Source: Paenilisteria newyorkensis
Lineage (GTDB): Bacteria; Bacillota; Bacilli; Lactobacillales; Listeriaceae
Reading direction: 5' to 3'
Length of the DNA: 64,000 bases
Assembly: GCF_000766145.1 (NCBI RefSeq)
Contig: NZ_JNFB01000035.1
Span: 215,215-279,214 of the forward strand
In this document: in pieces, positions 1 through 8,366 of the stretch
Numbering within the stretch: the first letter of the stretch is position 1
Layout: every line of letters starts with the position of its first letter
Translations under genes and position numbers: made by a program
The notes under the pieces: generated by a model
Seen by the model: the letters and a program-made list of their open reading frames with translations, nothing else
Databases searched by the model: none
What the model was told of the DNA's origin: nothing

Positions 1-242
1 TCCTGCATCAATTGATAAATCGCAATCGCCGAAAAAGCTTTACTCGCATAAGCAACCTGCGCCTTCACACCAAGCTCCTCAAACGTTTTCTTAAAACCAC
101 GAGCACGCTCTTTGATCAACGCAACGTCGTATACATAAAGCGGTGTGCCATATTTTTGCGCCAGCTTCAAAGTGTCCACCCCTCCAATTTCTAGATGTCC
201 AACTTCATTCACTCGCATAGTCCCAAATGATTCAAACGCCAC
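1..242 (-). CDS. lysA: Diaminopimelate decarboxylase, N-terminal part (cut by window edge)
   Basis: PLP-dependent decarboxylation of meso-diaminopimelate to lysine, last step of lysine synthesis. About 80 N-terminal residues lie in the window, translated here from the minus strand; the rest runs off the left edge. They include GHLEIGGVDTLKLAQKYGTP and YASKAF, whose Lys (about residue 68) is the PLP-binding lysine of the family. Start chosen is GTG at 240-242, preceded by AAAGGTGGG at 6-nt spacing; an internal ATG at 216-218 has no good ribosome binding site. It lies downstream of punA but behind a terminator, so it is probably transcribed separately. In L. monocytogenes lysA also follows the nucleoside phosphorylase gene (recalled). 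Confidence 0.93.
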   Translation of the reverse strand, partial: MAFESFGTMRVNEVGHLEIGGVDTLKLAQKYGTPLYVYDVALIKERARGFKKTFEELGVKAQVAYASKAFSAIAIYQLMQ

Positions 243-398
243 GTCAATCCCACCTTTGCTAAATTAATTACACCATTCTTCGCATTTTCTAATGCACAAA
301 GAATGTATAAAAGTTCTTTTATATAGTAGCATACAAGCACGTCGCAGAACAATAGCCAATATTATGTTTCCCAATTTTTTTAAGCTTTATGTACTACC

Positions 399-443
399 AA
401 AAAGGAGCCTGATGCCCAATTCGTAAGTGTTGCACCAGACTCC
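399..443 (-). terminator. Rho-independent terminator after punA
   Basis: On the minus strand GGAGTCTGGTGC pairs with GCATCAGGCTCC (12 bp, two G-U pairs), followed by TTTTT. It lies 11 bp past the punA stop codon and separates the xerD-punA transcript from lysA. Between it and lysA (243-398) I see no gene. Confidence 0.85.
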
Positions 444-453
444 GTTCTTATTT

Positions 454-1272
454 TTATTTCACATTTCCAACGAGCGCCTTCACGTACGTCAAGAACGTTT
501 CTTTCACATGTTCCGTCGTTTCAATAACCTCTTCGTGACTCAGCGGCTGATCCAAAATTCCTGCAGCCATGTTCGTGATGCAAGAAATACCGAGGCAACG
601 CAGGCCACAATGATTCGCAACAATGACCTCCGAAACAGTCGACATACCGACAGCATCCGCGCCAAGCGTACGCATCATCCGAATTTCCGCTGGCGTTTCA
701 TACGTTGGCCCAGTAAATCCTGCGTAAACACCTTCGCGAACTTCTATTTCCAAATCCTGTGCCAACAGACGCGCTTGTTTCCGTAAATCTAAACGGTACG
801 CGTCCGACATATCTGGGAAACGCGGTCCGAAATGCTCATCGTTTTGCCCGATAAGTGGGCTCGTTCCCGTGAAGTTGATATGATCCGAAATCAGCATCAA
901 ATCACCTGCATGGAACAACTCATTCACGCCACCCGCCGCATTTGTTACAATTAATATCTCAACGCCCAGTTCCTTCATAACGCGCACAGGGAACGTCACA
1001 TCTTGCATCGAATACCCTTCGTAAAAATGGAACCTCCCCTGCATCGCCACTACTTCTTGATGCTCCAACTTACCAAAAACAAACTGCCCAGCGTGCCCCT
1101 CTACTGTCGAAACTGGAAAATGCGGCACATCCTTATATTTCATCACGGTCGGCTCTGTAATTTCGTCCGCCAAAACGCCTAGCCCTGATCCCAAAATAAG
1201 TCCGATTCTCGGCTTCCCGCTATAGGTTTCCTTGATTTTTTTGACCGCTTCCATAACCTTTGTATAATTCAT
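454..1272 (-). CDS. punA: Purine nucleoside phosphorylase (inosine/guanosine type)
   Basis: Phosphorolysis of purine nucleosides to base plus ribose-1-phosphate in cytosolic purine salvage. 272 aa, typical of the trimeric PNP class. Visible motifs are IGLILGSGLG near the N-terminus (phosphate-binding loop), MQGRFHFYEGYS, VTNAAGG and the HCGLRCLGIS region near the C-terminus. ATG at 1270-1272 is taken as start; upstream in-frame ATG and TTG codons exist but family N-termini begin close to MNYTKVMEAV. The gene starts 32 bp after xerD and is probably co-transcribed with it. In L. monocytogenes I recall a phosphopentomutase gene (deoB/drm) between these two; it is absent here. Confidence 0.93.
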   Translation of the reverse strand: MNYTKVMEAVKKIKETYSGKPRIGLILGSGLGVLADEITEPTVMKYKDVPHFPVSTVEGHAGQFVFGKLEHQEVVAMQGRFHFYEGYSMQDVTFPVRVMKELGVEILIVTNAAGGVNELFHAGDLMLISDHINFTGTSPLIGQNDEHFGPRFPDMSDAYRLDLRKQARLLAQDLEIEVREGVYAGFTGPTYETPAEIRMMRTLGADAVGMSTVSEVIVANHCGLRCLGISCITNMAAGILDQPLSHEEVIETTEHVKETFLTYVKALVGNVK

Positions 1273-1304
1273 TTTCAAAATCGCTCCTTTTTCATTATCC
1301 AACC

Positions 1305-2198
1305 TTATGCACGCGGATGGTATTGCTTGTAAACATCCTTTAAACGCGCTTTTGTAACATGTGTATAAATCTGCGTCGTTGAAATATCCGCATGACCCAA
1401 CAACTCCTGCACAGAACGTAAATCCGCCCCGTTTTCCAGCAGATGCGTCGCAAACGAATGCCGTAATGTATGCGGTGTAATCGGCTTATCAATTCCTGCC
1501 TTCGCCGCAATCTGTTTCAAATTCTTCCAGAAACCTTGTCGTGTCATACCGCGCCCATGATGATTCAAAAACACAAAGTCATTGCGTTCTGACACCCGTC
1601 GCAATTTCGGACGACCAAACTCCAAATAACGCTCCAAAACCGTGGTGGCCGTTTTGCCAAGCGGAATAATACGCTCCTTATCCCCTTTTCCAATCGTCTG
1701 AATAAAGCCCATCTGCAAATGCAAATCGTCCATCTGAAGGCGCACCAACTCTGTCACCCGAAGCCCCGTCGCATACAAAACTTCCAACATCGCTTGATCT
1801 CGCATACCTAGCGGATTTGCCCCATTCGGCGCCTCCAACAATTTTTCCACATCATTCAGATTCAAAATTTTGGGCAATGCCTGCGCTTGTTTCGGTGTCT
1901 CGATTTGAATCATCGGATCCCGATCCGCCAGTTTTTCATGCAACAGAAAATGAAAAAAAGAACGCAATGAGGCAATGTAGCGCGCAATCGTTCTCGGTGA
2001 TTTCCCCTCTAATTTAGCATAAGCCATAAAGCTCACAATATGTATCCGTTCTACGTCGCGAATCGCTAGCGCCCCCTGTTCTTCCTCCAAATAACGCGCA
2101 AAAAAACGCAAATCCCGTTCATAAGCAACCAACGTATTCGCCGACAAACCCTTCTCCACCTGCAAAAAATGTAAAAAATCAAGTATCAAATCATCCAT
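1305..2198 (-). CDS. xerD: Site-specific tyrosine recombinase XerD
   Basis: With XerC/CodV it resolves chromosome dimers at dif before division. 297 aa, the usual XerD length. N-terminal SAM-like core-binding domain about residues 1-90; catalytic domain about 110-290 with Arg147 (ATGLRVTELV), Lys171, His243 and Arg246 (HTLRHSFATH), His269 (LLGHADI) and nucleophile Tyr278 (TTQIYTHV). Start ATG 2196-2198 is preceded by AGGAG at 7 nt; a longer frame from 2228 has no ribosome binding site. It follows fur and an intergenic repeat. The full catalytic set suggests a working housekeeping recombinase rather than a phage integrase. Confidence 0.96.
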   Translation of the reverse strand: MDDLILDFLHFLQVEKGLSANTLVAYERDLRFFARYLEEEQGALAIRDVERIHIVSFMAYAKLEGKSPRTIARYIASLRSFFHFLLHEKLADRDPMIQIETPKQAQALPKILNLNDVEKLLEAPNGANPLGMRDQAMLEVLYATGLRVTELVRLQMDDLHLQMGFIQTIGKGDKERIIPLGKTATTVLERYLEFGRPKLRRVSERNDFVFLNHHGRGMTRQGFWKNLKQIAAKAGIDKPITPHTLRHSFATHLLENGADLRSVQELLGHADISTTQIYTHVTKARLKDVYKQYHPRA

Positions 2199-2327
2199 AC
2201 GTAATCTCCTCAAATCGACGTGCCACAATTACTAAATCCCTGTACATTGTCACTGTCCCACCAGTATACCAAAAGCGAAATAAATTAACAAATGTCCAGC
2301 AAAGCTCTTTACCTCCACCACTGAACC

Positions 2328-2519
2328 CCAGCGGGCCGACAAATGCTCAGATCCTAGGAAAAAGCGCTTAAAGGACGGCAGTCTCACTTCTTTCTACTGC
2401 ATATTGAGGCTCTAATTCGCTTTACTTCAAAGTGCCTCAACAAAGCGGAATGTACTAAAGTACATGAGCATCGGAGCACAGCTTTTAACGACGGAGATGA
2501 GCGTTTGTCGGTCCGCTGG
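2328..2519. repeat. Dispersed repeat E1, copy 1 (with nested E2)
   Basis: Outer ends are CCAGCGGGCCGACAAATGCT and its near-complement ending in CGTTTGTCGGTCCGCTGG, pairing over about 22 bp with only G-U exceptions. Inside are CTAGGAAAAAGC, the hairpin TGTAC-taaa-GTACA and CTTTTAACGACG. The same layout occurs at 16442-16562 and 27812-27935. This copy is about 70 bp longer because an E2 element (2386-2443) lies between the left arm and the inner hairpin. It begins 6 bp past the fur stop codon and fills most of the fur-xerD gap (2199-2524). The remaining bases show nothing. Confidence 0.8.
2386..2443 (+). repeat. Dispersed repeat E2, copy 1 (nested in E1)
   Basis: Contains ATATTGAGGCTCTAATTC followed after about 15 nt by AGTGCCTCAACAA, a TTGAGGC/GCCTCAA dyad. 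Related segments are at 20286-20354 and 61514-61583. Confidence 0.65.
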
Positions 2520-2524
2520 TTGAT

Positions 2525-2980
2525 TTATTCGGCTTTTTTGATGTTGCTTTTGCACACCGTACAGATGCCTTGAAACGTTAGACGGTGATCCTTCACAAGG
2601 AAATCCCATTTCTGCTCGACAATTTTCTCCACGTCATCCAGCAAATCCTCTTGAATTTCCTCAACAGATCCACATTCCAGACATACCAGATGGTGGTGGA
2701 AGTGCTTTGCGCCTTCTTTACGAAGATCATAGCGCGCCACGCCGTCTCCAAAATTAATTTTGTCGACCACGCGTAACTCCGTCAAAAGTTCCAGCGTGCG
2801 ATAAACCGTCGCTAATCCAATGTCCGGTGAAATATCTTTGACACGTAAATAAACGTCCTCTGCGCTCAGATGGTCCTTCTCATTTTCTAATAAAATGCGT
2901 ACGGTTGCTTCCCTTTGTGGCGTTAATTTATAACTTGCTTCATGCAATTGTGATTTAATCCGCTGAATACGGCCTTCCAT
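2525..2980 (-). CDS. fur: Ferric uptake regulator Fur
   Basis: Iron-responsive repressor binding Fur boxes of iron-uptake promoters when loaded with Fe2+. 151 aa. Winged-helix N-terminus (residues about 1-85, with LTPQREATV and IGLATVYRTLELL), then the dimerisation and metal domain with HFHHHLVCLEC (93-103) and a second Cys pair, ICTVC (139-143), forming the structural zinc site. Start ATG 2978-2980 follows GGAGGG at good spacing; the frame from 3007 has no better signal. It sits beside the fhu genes, whose promoters carry Fur boxes. Its own upstream region has a PerR-type box, so peroxide stress probably controls it. Confidence 0.95.
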   Translation of the reverse strand: MEGRIQRIKSQLHEASYKLTPQREATVRILLENEKDHLSAEDVYLRVKDISPDIGLATVYRTLELLTELRVVDKINFGDGVARYDLRKEGAKHFHHHLVCLECGSVEEIQEDLLDDVEKIVEQKWDFLVKDHRLTFQGICTVCKSNIKKAE

Positions 2981-3025
2981 TTTATGCCCTCCCTCGGGAA
3001 CAAACAATCATTCTCAATTAGTAGT

Positions 3026-3040
3026 TTATAATAATTCTAA
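3026..3040 (-). promoter_or_regulatory. PerR-type box upstream of fur
   Basis: TTATAATAATTCTAA matches the PerR consensus TTATAATNATTATAA at all defined positions except one. It lies 46 bp upstream of the fur start codon. PerR control of fur is reported in L. monocytogenes and B. subtilis; here it is inferred from the site. Confidence 0.7.
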
Positions 3041-3180
3041 ATAAAAATCAAGTCTACTTACTCATCCTTTAACTCACTAAAACAATTGGAGTAAGTGGTT
3101 TTTATATCTATTTAAAGATAGCATAAAAGTTTTGAAAAGTCTATCCAGATTATCAATTACAAGGAGGATATTTATCTTTT

Positions 3181-3195
3181 TTATAATCATTATCA
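3181..3195 (-). promoter_or_regulatory. Fur-box-like site over the fhuG stop codon
   Basis: Minus strand TGATAATGATTATAA matches 13 of 15 positions of the 7-1-7 Fur box TGATAATNATTATCA. It overlaps the last codon of fhuG and lies about 200 bp upstream of the fur start. It could be a distal Fur site for fur or a non-functional resemblance. Confidence 0.45.
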
Positions 3196-4215
3196 TTTAG
3201 TTCTCGCTAATAAGTATAAGAAGTATGGTGCTCCAATTACCGCAACCACGATACCTGCAAAAATTTCTGATGGTTGCACAATAATCCGTCCAATTGTGTC
3301 CGCAACAAGAAGCAGTAACGCACCAACGAGCGCCGAAATCGGCAGGACCCATTTATGTCCACTACCAACGAGCCTCCGTGCAATGTGAGGACCGATTAAG
3401 CCGATAAAAGCAATACCACCACTGACAGAAACGCAAGCCGCTGCTAAAGCTACAGCAACAAGGAGTAGGATGACTTTTTCTTTTTCCGTTTTGACGCCTA
3501 GCCCAGTTGCTACTTGATCACCAAATCCTAGAATGTCGAGGGTTTTTATTTTGAACATCGCCACACCAACCAAAACGATAAGCCACGGAATTAGTGCGAA
3601 AACGTATTGCCAGTTACTGGCCCAAATGTTTCCCGCAAGCCATTCCGCCACAATTTGATAATTTTCAGGGTCAAGGCGAATGGTTAAGAGTGTCATCAGC
3701 GCTGCGACTGCGGCTGAAACCGCTACACCTGTTAGTACGAGGCGATTCGGCAACAACCCTTCTTGGCGGCTGTAGGATAAGCCATATACGACAAAAGCTG
3801 TTAGAATCGCGCCTGTAAAGCCAACGAAAGGCATAAACATAACAGGTACATCTAATGTCGACGGGAAATATGAAATATAGAGCATAACTGCAAGCCCTGC
3901 ACCATTGTTTATTCCCAATATCCCCGGATCCGCCAAACTATTTTGCGAAACTGCTTGTAATAGTGCGCCTGAAATCGCAAGCCCCGCGCCAACGAGCACT
4001 GCCACGATAATACGCGGTAACCGGAACTGCGAAATAATCAATGTATCTTGCGGCGAGCCTTGTCCAAATAAAGTTTTGATAACATCTAGAAATGGAATTT
4101 TTGAGAAACCTGCGTTGACACTGTAAACGAACGTGCCCACAAGTAAAATCGCGAGTAGAATCAAGATTAGCCAGCGTTTTCGCGTGACTTTTTGTTCCGT
4201 TGTCGTTCCCATCAT
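3193..4215 (-). CDS. fhuG: Siderophore ABC transporter permease FhuG
   Basis: Membrane subunit of the ferric hydroxamate importer (FecCD family). 340 aa, about ten hydrophobic segments, with FecCD signatures DPGILGINNGAGLAV and GLIGPHIARRLVGSGH (the loop contacting the ATPase FhuC). Start taken as the second codon of a GTG-ATG-ATG run: ATG 4213-4215 is 8 nt from AGGAGG and overlaps the fhuB stop as TGATG; the GTG at 4218 is an alternative. Last gene of the fhuD-fhuB-fhuG transcript. Confidence 0.92.
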   Translation of the reverse strand: MMGTTTEQKVTRKRWLILILLAILLVGTFVYSVNAGFSKIPFLDVIKTLFGQGSPQDTLIISQFRLPRIIVAVLVGAGLAISGALLQAVSQNSLADPGILGINNGAGLAVMLYISYFPSTLDVPVMFMPFVGFTGAILTAFVVYGLSYSRQEGLLPNRLVLTGVAVSAAVAALMTLLTIRLDPENYQIVAEWLAGNIWASNWQYVFALIPWLIVLVGVAMFKIKTLDILGFGDQVATGLGVKTEKEKVILLLVAVALAAACVSVSGGIAFIGLIGPHIARRLVGSGHKWVLPISALVGALLLLVADTIGRIIVQPSEIFAGIVVAVIGAPYFLYLLARTK

Positions 4216-5240
4216 CACAGACTCCTCCTTTCTTTACGCGCCACATAAAGGAAGAAAGGTACACCAATAAGGGCAAAAATAACACTAATCGGTGTCTCAT
4301 ACGGCGGGTTCACCATCCGCGCACCAATGTCCGCATACAGCGTCAAAAGCGCACCAACAATAGCCGAGCACGGAATAATCCAGCGATAATCCACACCGAC
4401 CATATAACGAACCAAATGCGGCACGATCAGGCCGATAAAACCAACTGGACCAACGACCGAAACCGCAAGTCCCGCCAAAATCAGCACAACAAGCATCGAT
4501 AGTAATTTTGTCCGCGTCGTATTTTGTCCGAGTCCAATCGCAATGTCATCACCAAGGCTCAGAATTGTTACCGCCTTACTGAGCAACATCGCCGCAATCA
4601 GCGCACCGATAAGCCACGGCCAGACCACTGCGATTTGCGACCATTTCACGCCTGCGACACCACCTGCAAACCAAAAAGCCAAATCTTGACTCAGCTTAAA
4701 ATAAATCGCGATTCCTTCACTTAATGCCGTCAACAAAGAAGCTACCGCTGCACCTGCCAAAACTAACCGCGTTGGAGATAAGCCTCCTTTCACAAGCGCA
4801 CTCACGCCAAAAACAAGGACGCAGCCAAGCGCAGCACCAAGGAAAGAAAAGAAAATCAAATAATTATAGCTAAGACCAGGTAAAAATGCGAAACACACGG
4901 CAATCATAAACGCTGATCCAGCATTGAGACCAAGCAACCCACTGTCAGCGAGCGGGTTTCGCGTCATGCCTTGCATCACAGCACCCGCAACCGCAAACGC
5001 AGCTCCCACCATCATATCCGCAAGCACGCGAGGAATACGCAGCTCCCAAATAATTTGATGTGTCGTTAAACTTTTATTGTAATGAAACAACGCGTCCCAA
5101 ACCGTCGCTATATCGATATCCGCCGCACCCACAGCAATACCAATAAAAGCAGAAACGATAAGTAGCGCAACGCCAGCCGTCAAAATCACAGTAGCCATTG
5201 CTGGTCGCGTTTTTAATTGGGAAAGTTCCTTTGTTTTCAT
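4215..5240 (-). CDS. fhuB: Siderophore ABC transporter permease FhuB
   Basis: Partner permease of FhuG; together they form the heterodimeric membrane channel for Fe3+-hydroxamates. 341 aa, FecCD family, about ten membrane segments; motifs NPLADSGLLGLNAGSAF and GFIGLIVPHLVRYMVGVDYR. It starts at ATG 5238-5240 and is translationally coupled to fhuG. The 108-bp gap to fhuD (5241-5348) holds no obvious terminator, so the three genes probably form one Fur-controlled unit. Substrate class is inferred from the family and gene order; it is not proven. Confidence 0.92.
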   Translation of the reverse strand: MKTKELSQLKTRPAMATVILTAGVALLIVSAFIGIAVGAADIDIATVWDALFHYNKSLTTHQIIWELRIPRVLADMMVGAAFAVAGAVMQGMTRNPLADSGLLGLNAGSAFMIAVCFAFLPGLSYNYLIFFSFLGAALGCVLVFGVSALVKGGLSPTRLVLAGAAVASLLTALSEGIAIYFKLSQDLAFWFAGGVAGVKWSQIAVVWPWLIGALIAAMLLSKAVTILSLGDDIAIGLGQNTTRTKLLSMLVVLILAGLAVSVVGPVGFIGLIVPHLVRYMVGVDYRWIIPCSAIVGALLTLYADIGARMVNPPYETPISVIFALIGVPFFLYVARKERRSL

Positions 5241-5348
5241 CGTACCCTGATCCCCTCATAATATGTATTGGTTCGATGCGGGAAAATGCAGTATCCAGCT
5301 TTCCAACTAATTCCTGCACTCCGCCTGAACCGTCGTTACTTCTAGCTT

Positions 5349-6281
5349 TTATTTATTACTATTCACGATTTTATTCACAATCAAATCCATTTGCCCCTCT
5401 ACCGCAATCGGATCGTAGTTATACATTTCATCAAAATCCATCGTAAAAATATGATTTGCCTTATATGCCGGCAAGTCTTTCCAAATGCTCGATGCTTCTA
5501 TCCCATCAAGCGCCCCATTGCGAGTATCCCCATGCTTAAATCGTGTCACAAACATATAGTCTGCCGCGAAATCAGGTAGCACTTCTAGCGAAATCTGTTT
5601 GTAGCCATCGCCTTCAATGACCTCATCTTGAATTTTCTTAGGCGCCTTTAATTGTAATGCGTTATAAAGAACTTGTCCACCCCGACCCCAATTATCTCCA
5701 AAAACATAGAAATTTTTATCATCGCCTTCATATAACCCGACCGTCGCATTTGGAGCTACCACACCTTTTATTTTCTCCCGTGCTTTCGCGGCTTTCTTAT
5801 CAAAATCAGCGAGCCAATCTTTTGCTTCCTGTTCTTTCCCAACAATTTCAGCAATCGCCGTTAATTCATCCTGCACGCTTTTGTATGTATTGTACGGTAT
5901 TAAAATCGTCGGCGCAATTTTCTTCATCTGATTAAACTGATCCTCACCCGATACGATGATTAAATCTGGTTGTAGTTCCGCCACTTTTTCAACAGAAGCC
6001 GGGTCACCGATATCTTCCACCCCTTTTTTATAAGGATCCAAATAAGGATTTTTCAATACAAACGATGTAGCACCAATCGGTTTAATACCTAAAGCTGAGA
6101 GCGATCCCATATACTCCGTTACAACGATTTTTTTCGGATTATTCGGGATCTCTACTGTTTTCCCGTTTGGTATCTTGTACGCGTGCGTCTCCGCCTTCCC
6201 CTCCGCAGCTTCGTCATTACCACACCCAACTAAAACAACTGCCATCACAGCGGTCAACATTAAAAACACTACTTTCTTCAT
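5349..6281 (-). CDS. fhuD: Ferric hydroxamate-binding lipoprotein FhuD
   Basis: Extracellular, lipid-anchored substrate-binding protein that delivers ferric hydroxamates to FhuBG. 310 aa from ATG 6279-6281, which has AAAGGAGGA 5 nt upstream; a longer frame to 6422 would run through the promoter and is rejected. The signal peptide MKKVVFLMLTAVMAVVLVGC has a lipobox (LVGC) with Cys about residue 20. The mature part is a periplasmic-binding fold of the TroA/FepB class, with KKIVVTEYMGSLSALGIKPI near its start and PDLIIVSGEDQ. First gene of the fhuD-B-G operon. Confidence 0.93.
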   Translation of the reverse strand: MKKVVFLMLTAVMAVVLVGCGNDEAAEGKAETHAYKIPNGKTVEIPNNPKKIVVTEYMGSLSALGIKPIGATSFVLKNPYLDPYKKGVEDIGDPASVEKVAELQPDLIIVSGEDQFNQMKKIAPTILIPYNTYKSVQDELTAIAEIVGKEQEAKDWLADFDKKAAKAREKIKGVVAPNATVGLYEGDDKNFYVFGDNWGRGGQVLYNALQLKAPKKIQDEVIEGDGYKQISLEVLPDFAADYMFVTRFKHGDTRNGALDGIEASSIWKDLPAYKANHIFTMDFDEMYNYDPIAVEGQMDLIVNKIVNSNK

Positions 6282-6298
6282 GTTACTCCTCCTTTTTA

Positions 6299-6356
6299 AT
6301 TGATAATGATTATCAATCTCAAACGAAATTATAGCAAGACGATTCCTAAAAAGCAA
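6299..6356 (-). promoter_or_regulatory. fhuD promoter with perfect Fur box
   Basis: Minus strand: -35 TTGCTT (6351-6356), 17-bp spacer, -10 TATAAT (6328-6333). Just downstream lies the palindrome ATTGATAATGATTATCAAT (6299-6317), which contains the full 7-1-7 Fur consensus. A Fur dimer here would cover the transcription start region. Confidence 0.88.
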
Positions 6357-6406
6357 GACTAAAAATGGCTCTAGCGCAAAAAAATACGAATAATAACGCT
6401 TAGCTA

Positions 6407-6455
6407 TTGCAACTTTCTCCAAAAGATTCTATACTAGTCATGAGAATGATTATCA
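6407..6455 (+). promoter_or_regulatory. fhuC promoter with Fur box
   Basis: Plus strand: -35 TTGCAA (6407-6412), 17-bp spacer, -10 TATACT (6430-6435), then TGAGAATGATTATCA (6441-6455), one mismatch from the Fur consensus, covering the start site. Together with the fhuD site it makes the whole divergent fhu locus iron-repressed (inference from sites). Confidence 0.85.
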
Positions 6456-6482
6456 ATCGCGAAACTAAGGAGCGATGTATAA

Positions 6483-7328
6483 ATGAACAATTTAAAGACA
6501 GACGGCTTACAAATCGCCTACGACAAGCGTGTTATCGTAGACGCTTTAAATATCGAAATACCCAAAGGCAAGATTACGGCACTAGTTGGCGCTAACGGCT
6601 CGGGTAAATCTACCATTCTAAAAACAATGTCCCGCCTGATGAAACCTTCTAAAGGCAACGTTTTCTTAGATGGAAAAGCAATTCACCGCCAATCCACAAA
6701 AGAAATCGCGAAACAACTAGCGATTCTGCCACAAAACCCAACGGCGCCTGATGGTCTGACCGTGACCGAACTCGTTTCCTACGGCAGATCTCCTCATCAA
6801 AGCGGTTTTAAATCGATGTCTGTCAAGGATCGCGACATGATCCAATGGGCTCTTCGTGTGACGAGTCTAAACGATTTCGCTGACCGCCCCATTGATAGTT
6901 TATCTGGCGGACAACGACAACGCGCTTGGATTGCGATGGCGCTAGCACAAGAAACCGATATTTTATTCTTAGATGAACCAACGACATTTCTTGATATGAC
7001 TCACCAGCTGGAAGTCTTGATGTTGTTAAAACAGTTAAATCTGCAAGAAAACCGCACGATTGTCATGGTCGTTCATGATTTAAATCACGCCTCGCGCTTC
7101 GCTGATCATATGATTGCTATTCGCTCTGGCCAAGTCATTTCCGAAGGCTCACCAGTCGACGTGATGACCGAGCAAACACTAGAAGACGTTTTTGGCATTA
7201 AGGCCGATATTATGCTCGACCCACGTACTGGCGTTCCACTATGTTTACCATACGAAACGTGTCAAGCCTGTGAAATTAGACAAGTCGCAACCAAGTTAGC
7301 AGGTGAAGTCGTTGTCAAACTTGTATGA
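6483..7328 (+). CDS. fhuC: Siderophore ABC transporter ATPase FhuC
   Basis: Cytoplasmic ATPase that powers FhuBG; in Gram-positives FhuC often serves several siderophore permeases. 281 aa. Walker [11 protein letters not shown]-loop in AILPQNP, signature [10 protein letters not shown], Walker [10 protein letters not shown]-loop VHDLNHA. The C-terminal extension has several Cys ([16 protein letters not shown]), as in Listeria/Bacillus homologues. ATG 6483 follows AAGGAGCG. Transcribed divergently from fhuD, and its 3' end overlaps the following reductase gene. Confidence 0.94.
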   Translation: MNNLKTDGLQIAYDKRVIVDALNIEIPKGKITALVGANGSGKSTILKTMSRLMKPSKGNVFLDGKAIHRQSTKEIAKQLAILPQNPTAPDGLTVTELVSYGRSPHQSGFKSMSVKDRDMIQWALRVTSLNDFADRPIDSLSGGQRQRAWIAMALAQETDILFLDEPTTFLDMTHQLEVLMLLKQLNLQENRTIVMVVHDLNHASRFADHMIAIRSGQVISEGSPVDVMTEQTLEDVFGIKADIMLDPRTGVPLCLPYETCQACEIRQVATKLAGEVVVKLV

Positions 7329-8310
7329 CGTAACGATTATCGGAGCAGGACCAGTTGGCTTGTTCACAACTTTTTATAGCGGTTTGCGTTCCCTAAAAAC
7401 GAAAATCATCGACGCCGAGCCAGCAGTTGGCGGTAAGATTCGCTACTTCTTCCCAGAAAAAATCATCCGAGACATCGGCGGTATTCCAGCCATCGAAGGA
7501 CAACAACTTGTGAAAAACTTACATGACCAAGCAAAAACGTTCCAGCCTACCATCGTGTGCGGCGAGCGTATCACAGAACTCAATCGACTAGCAGACGGCA
7601 CCTTCCAACTAACCGCAGAAAATGGCAACAAGCATCACAGCAAAACCGTCATTATCGCAGCAGGAAGTGGCACGTATGAAGTCCACCCTTTAGAAGTATC
7701 CGGTAGCGAAACATTTGCCAGCAGCCTCTTCTATGACATCAAAAACCTAGCCAGTTTCCAACATAAAACCGTCGTTGTTTCAGGTGGAGGCAATGCCGCT
7801 ATTGACTGGGCACAGGCGCTAGAACCCATCGCAAAAGAAGTCCATCTCGTCTATCGCGGCGAGAATTTTAAAGGACACGAAGAACGCGTCAAAGAAATGC
7901 ATGATTCCTCTATTTGCGTCCATGTCAACCACGAAATAACAGCGCTACAAGGCGATTCAACCCATCTCAAAAACTGCGTGATTCACTGTAATAAAAACGG
8001 CAATACAACAAAAATTGACACCGATGCCATCATTGTGAACCACGGTGTAAAAGTAAATCTCGGCTCCATGCTCGACTGGGGATTCGACACATCCGAATAC
8101 GGCATCCTAGTCAATCAACAAATGGAAACGAGCGTCCCCGGCATTTATGCATGTGGTGATATCTGCACCTACCCACGCAAAATGCGCATCATCGCGGCTG
8201 GCTTACACGAAGGCCCTATCGCCATCAACAGCGCTAAAAACTTTCTAGATCCAGCTGCCGAAGAAGTCGCCATGGTCAGCACACATCACGAAAGCTTTAC
8301 CGAAGTTTAA
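7312..8310 (+). CDS. Ferredoxin/flavodoxin-NADP+ reductase, TrxR-like type
   Basis: FAD- and NADPH-binding oxidoreductase of the YumC family. About 332 aa. FAD motif GAGPVGLF at the N-terminus, NAD(P)-binding [12 protein letters not shown] mid-protein, and C-terminal GIYACGDI with [12 protein letters not shown]. There is no CxxC redox pair, so it is not a thioredoxin reductase. Start uncertain: TTG 7312 (AGGTG at 6 nt, family length) or GTG 7303; either way it overlaps the end of fhuC, so it shares the Fur-controlled transcript. From this context it may supply electrons for iron release from siderophores (inference). Confidence 0.88.
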   Translation: MSNLYDVTIIGAGPVGLFTTFYSGLRSLKTKIIDAEPAVGGKIRYFFPEKIIRDIGGIPAIEGQQLVKNLHDQAKTFQPTIVCGERITELNRLADGTFQLTAENGNKHHSKTVIIAAGSGTYEVHPLEVSGSETFASSLFYDIKNLASFQHKTVVVSGGGNAAIDWAQALEPIAKEVHLVYRGENFKGHEERVKEMHDSSICVHVNHEITALQGDSTHLKNCVIHCNKNGNTTKIDTDAIIVNHGVKVNLGSMLDWGFDTSEYGILVNQQMETSVPGIYACGDICTYPRKMRIIAAGLHEGPIAINSAKNFLDPAAEEVAMVSTHHESFTEV

Positions 8311-8314
8311 CATA

Positions 8315-8358
8315 CCAAAAAGCCAGCATCTGAGCGTATAGGATGCTGGCCTTACTTT
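8315..8358. terminator. Bidirectional terminator between reductase and HNR gene
   Basis: GCCAGCATC (8322-8330) and GATGCTGGC (8342-8350) form a 9-bp stem. The minus side is followed by TTTTT, the plus side by a T-rich stretch. It lies between two convergent genes. Confidence 0.85.
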
Positions 8359-8366
8359 ATCTATTT

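Noticed and set aside
12..786. Plus-strand frames opposite lysA and punA
   Set aside because: They are antisense to well-supported genes and match no family.
3061..3110. ACTTACTC/GAGTAAGT dyad between fur and fhuG as a terminator
   Set aside because: The loop is 27 nt, there is no T run on the fhuG (minus) side, and no plus-strand gene precedes it.
5241..5348. Possible decayed E3 copy upstream of fhuB (GCGGAG, GAATTAGTTGGAAAGCTGGA on the minus strand)
   Set aside because: Only scattered similarity to E3; the diagnostic hairpin is missing, so it was not called a copy.
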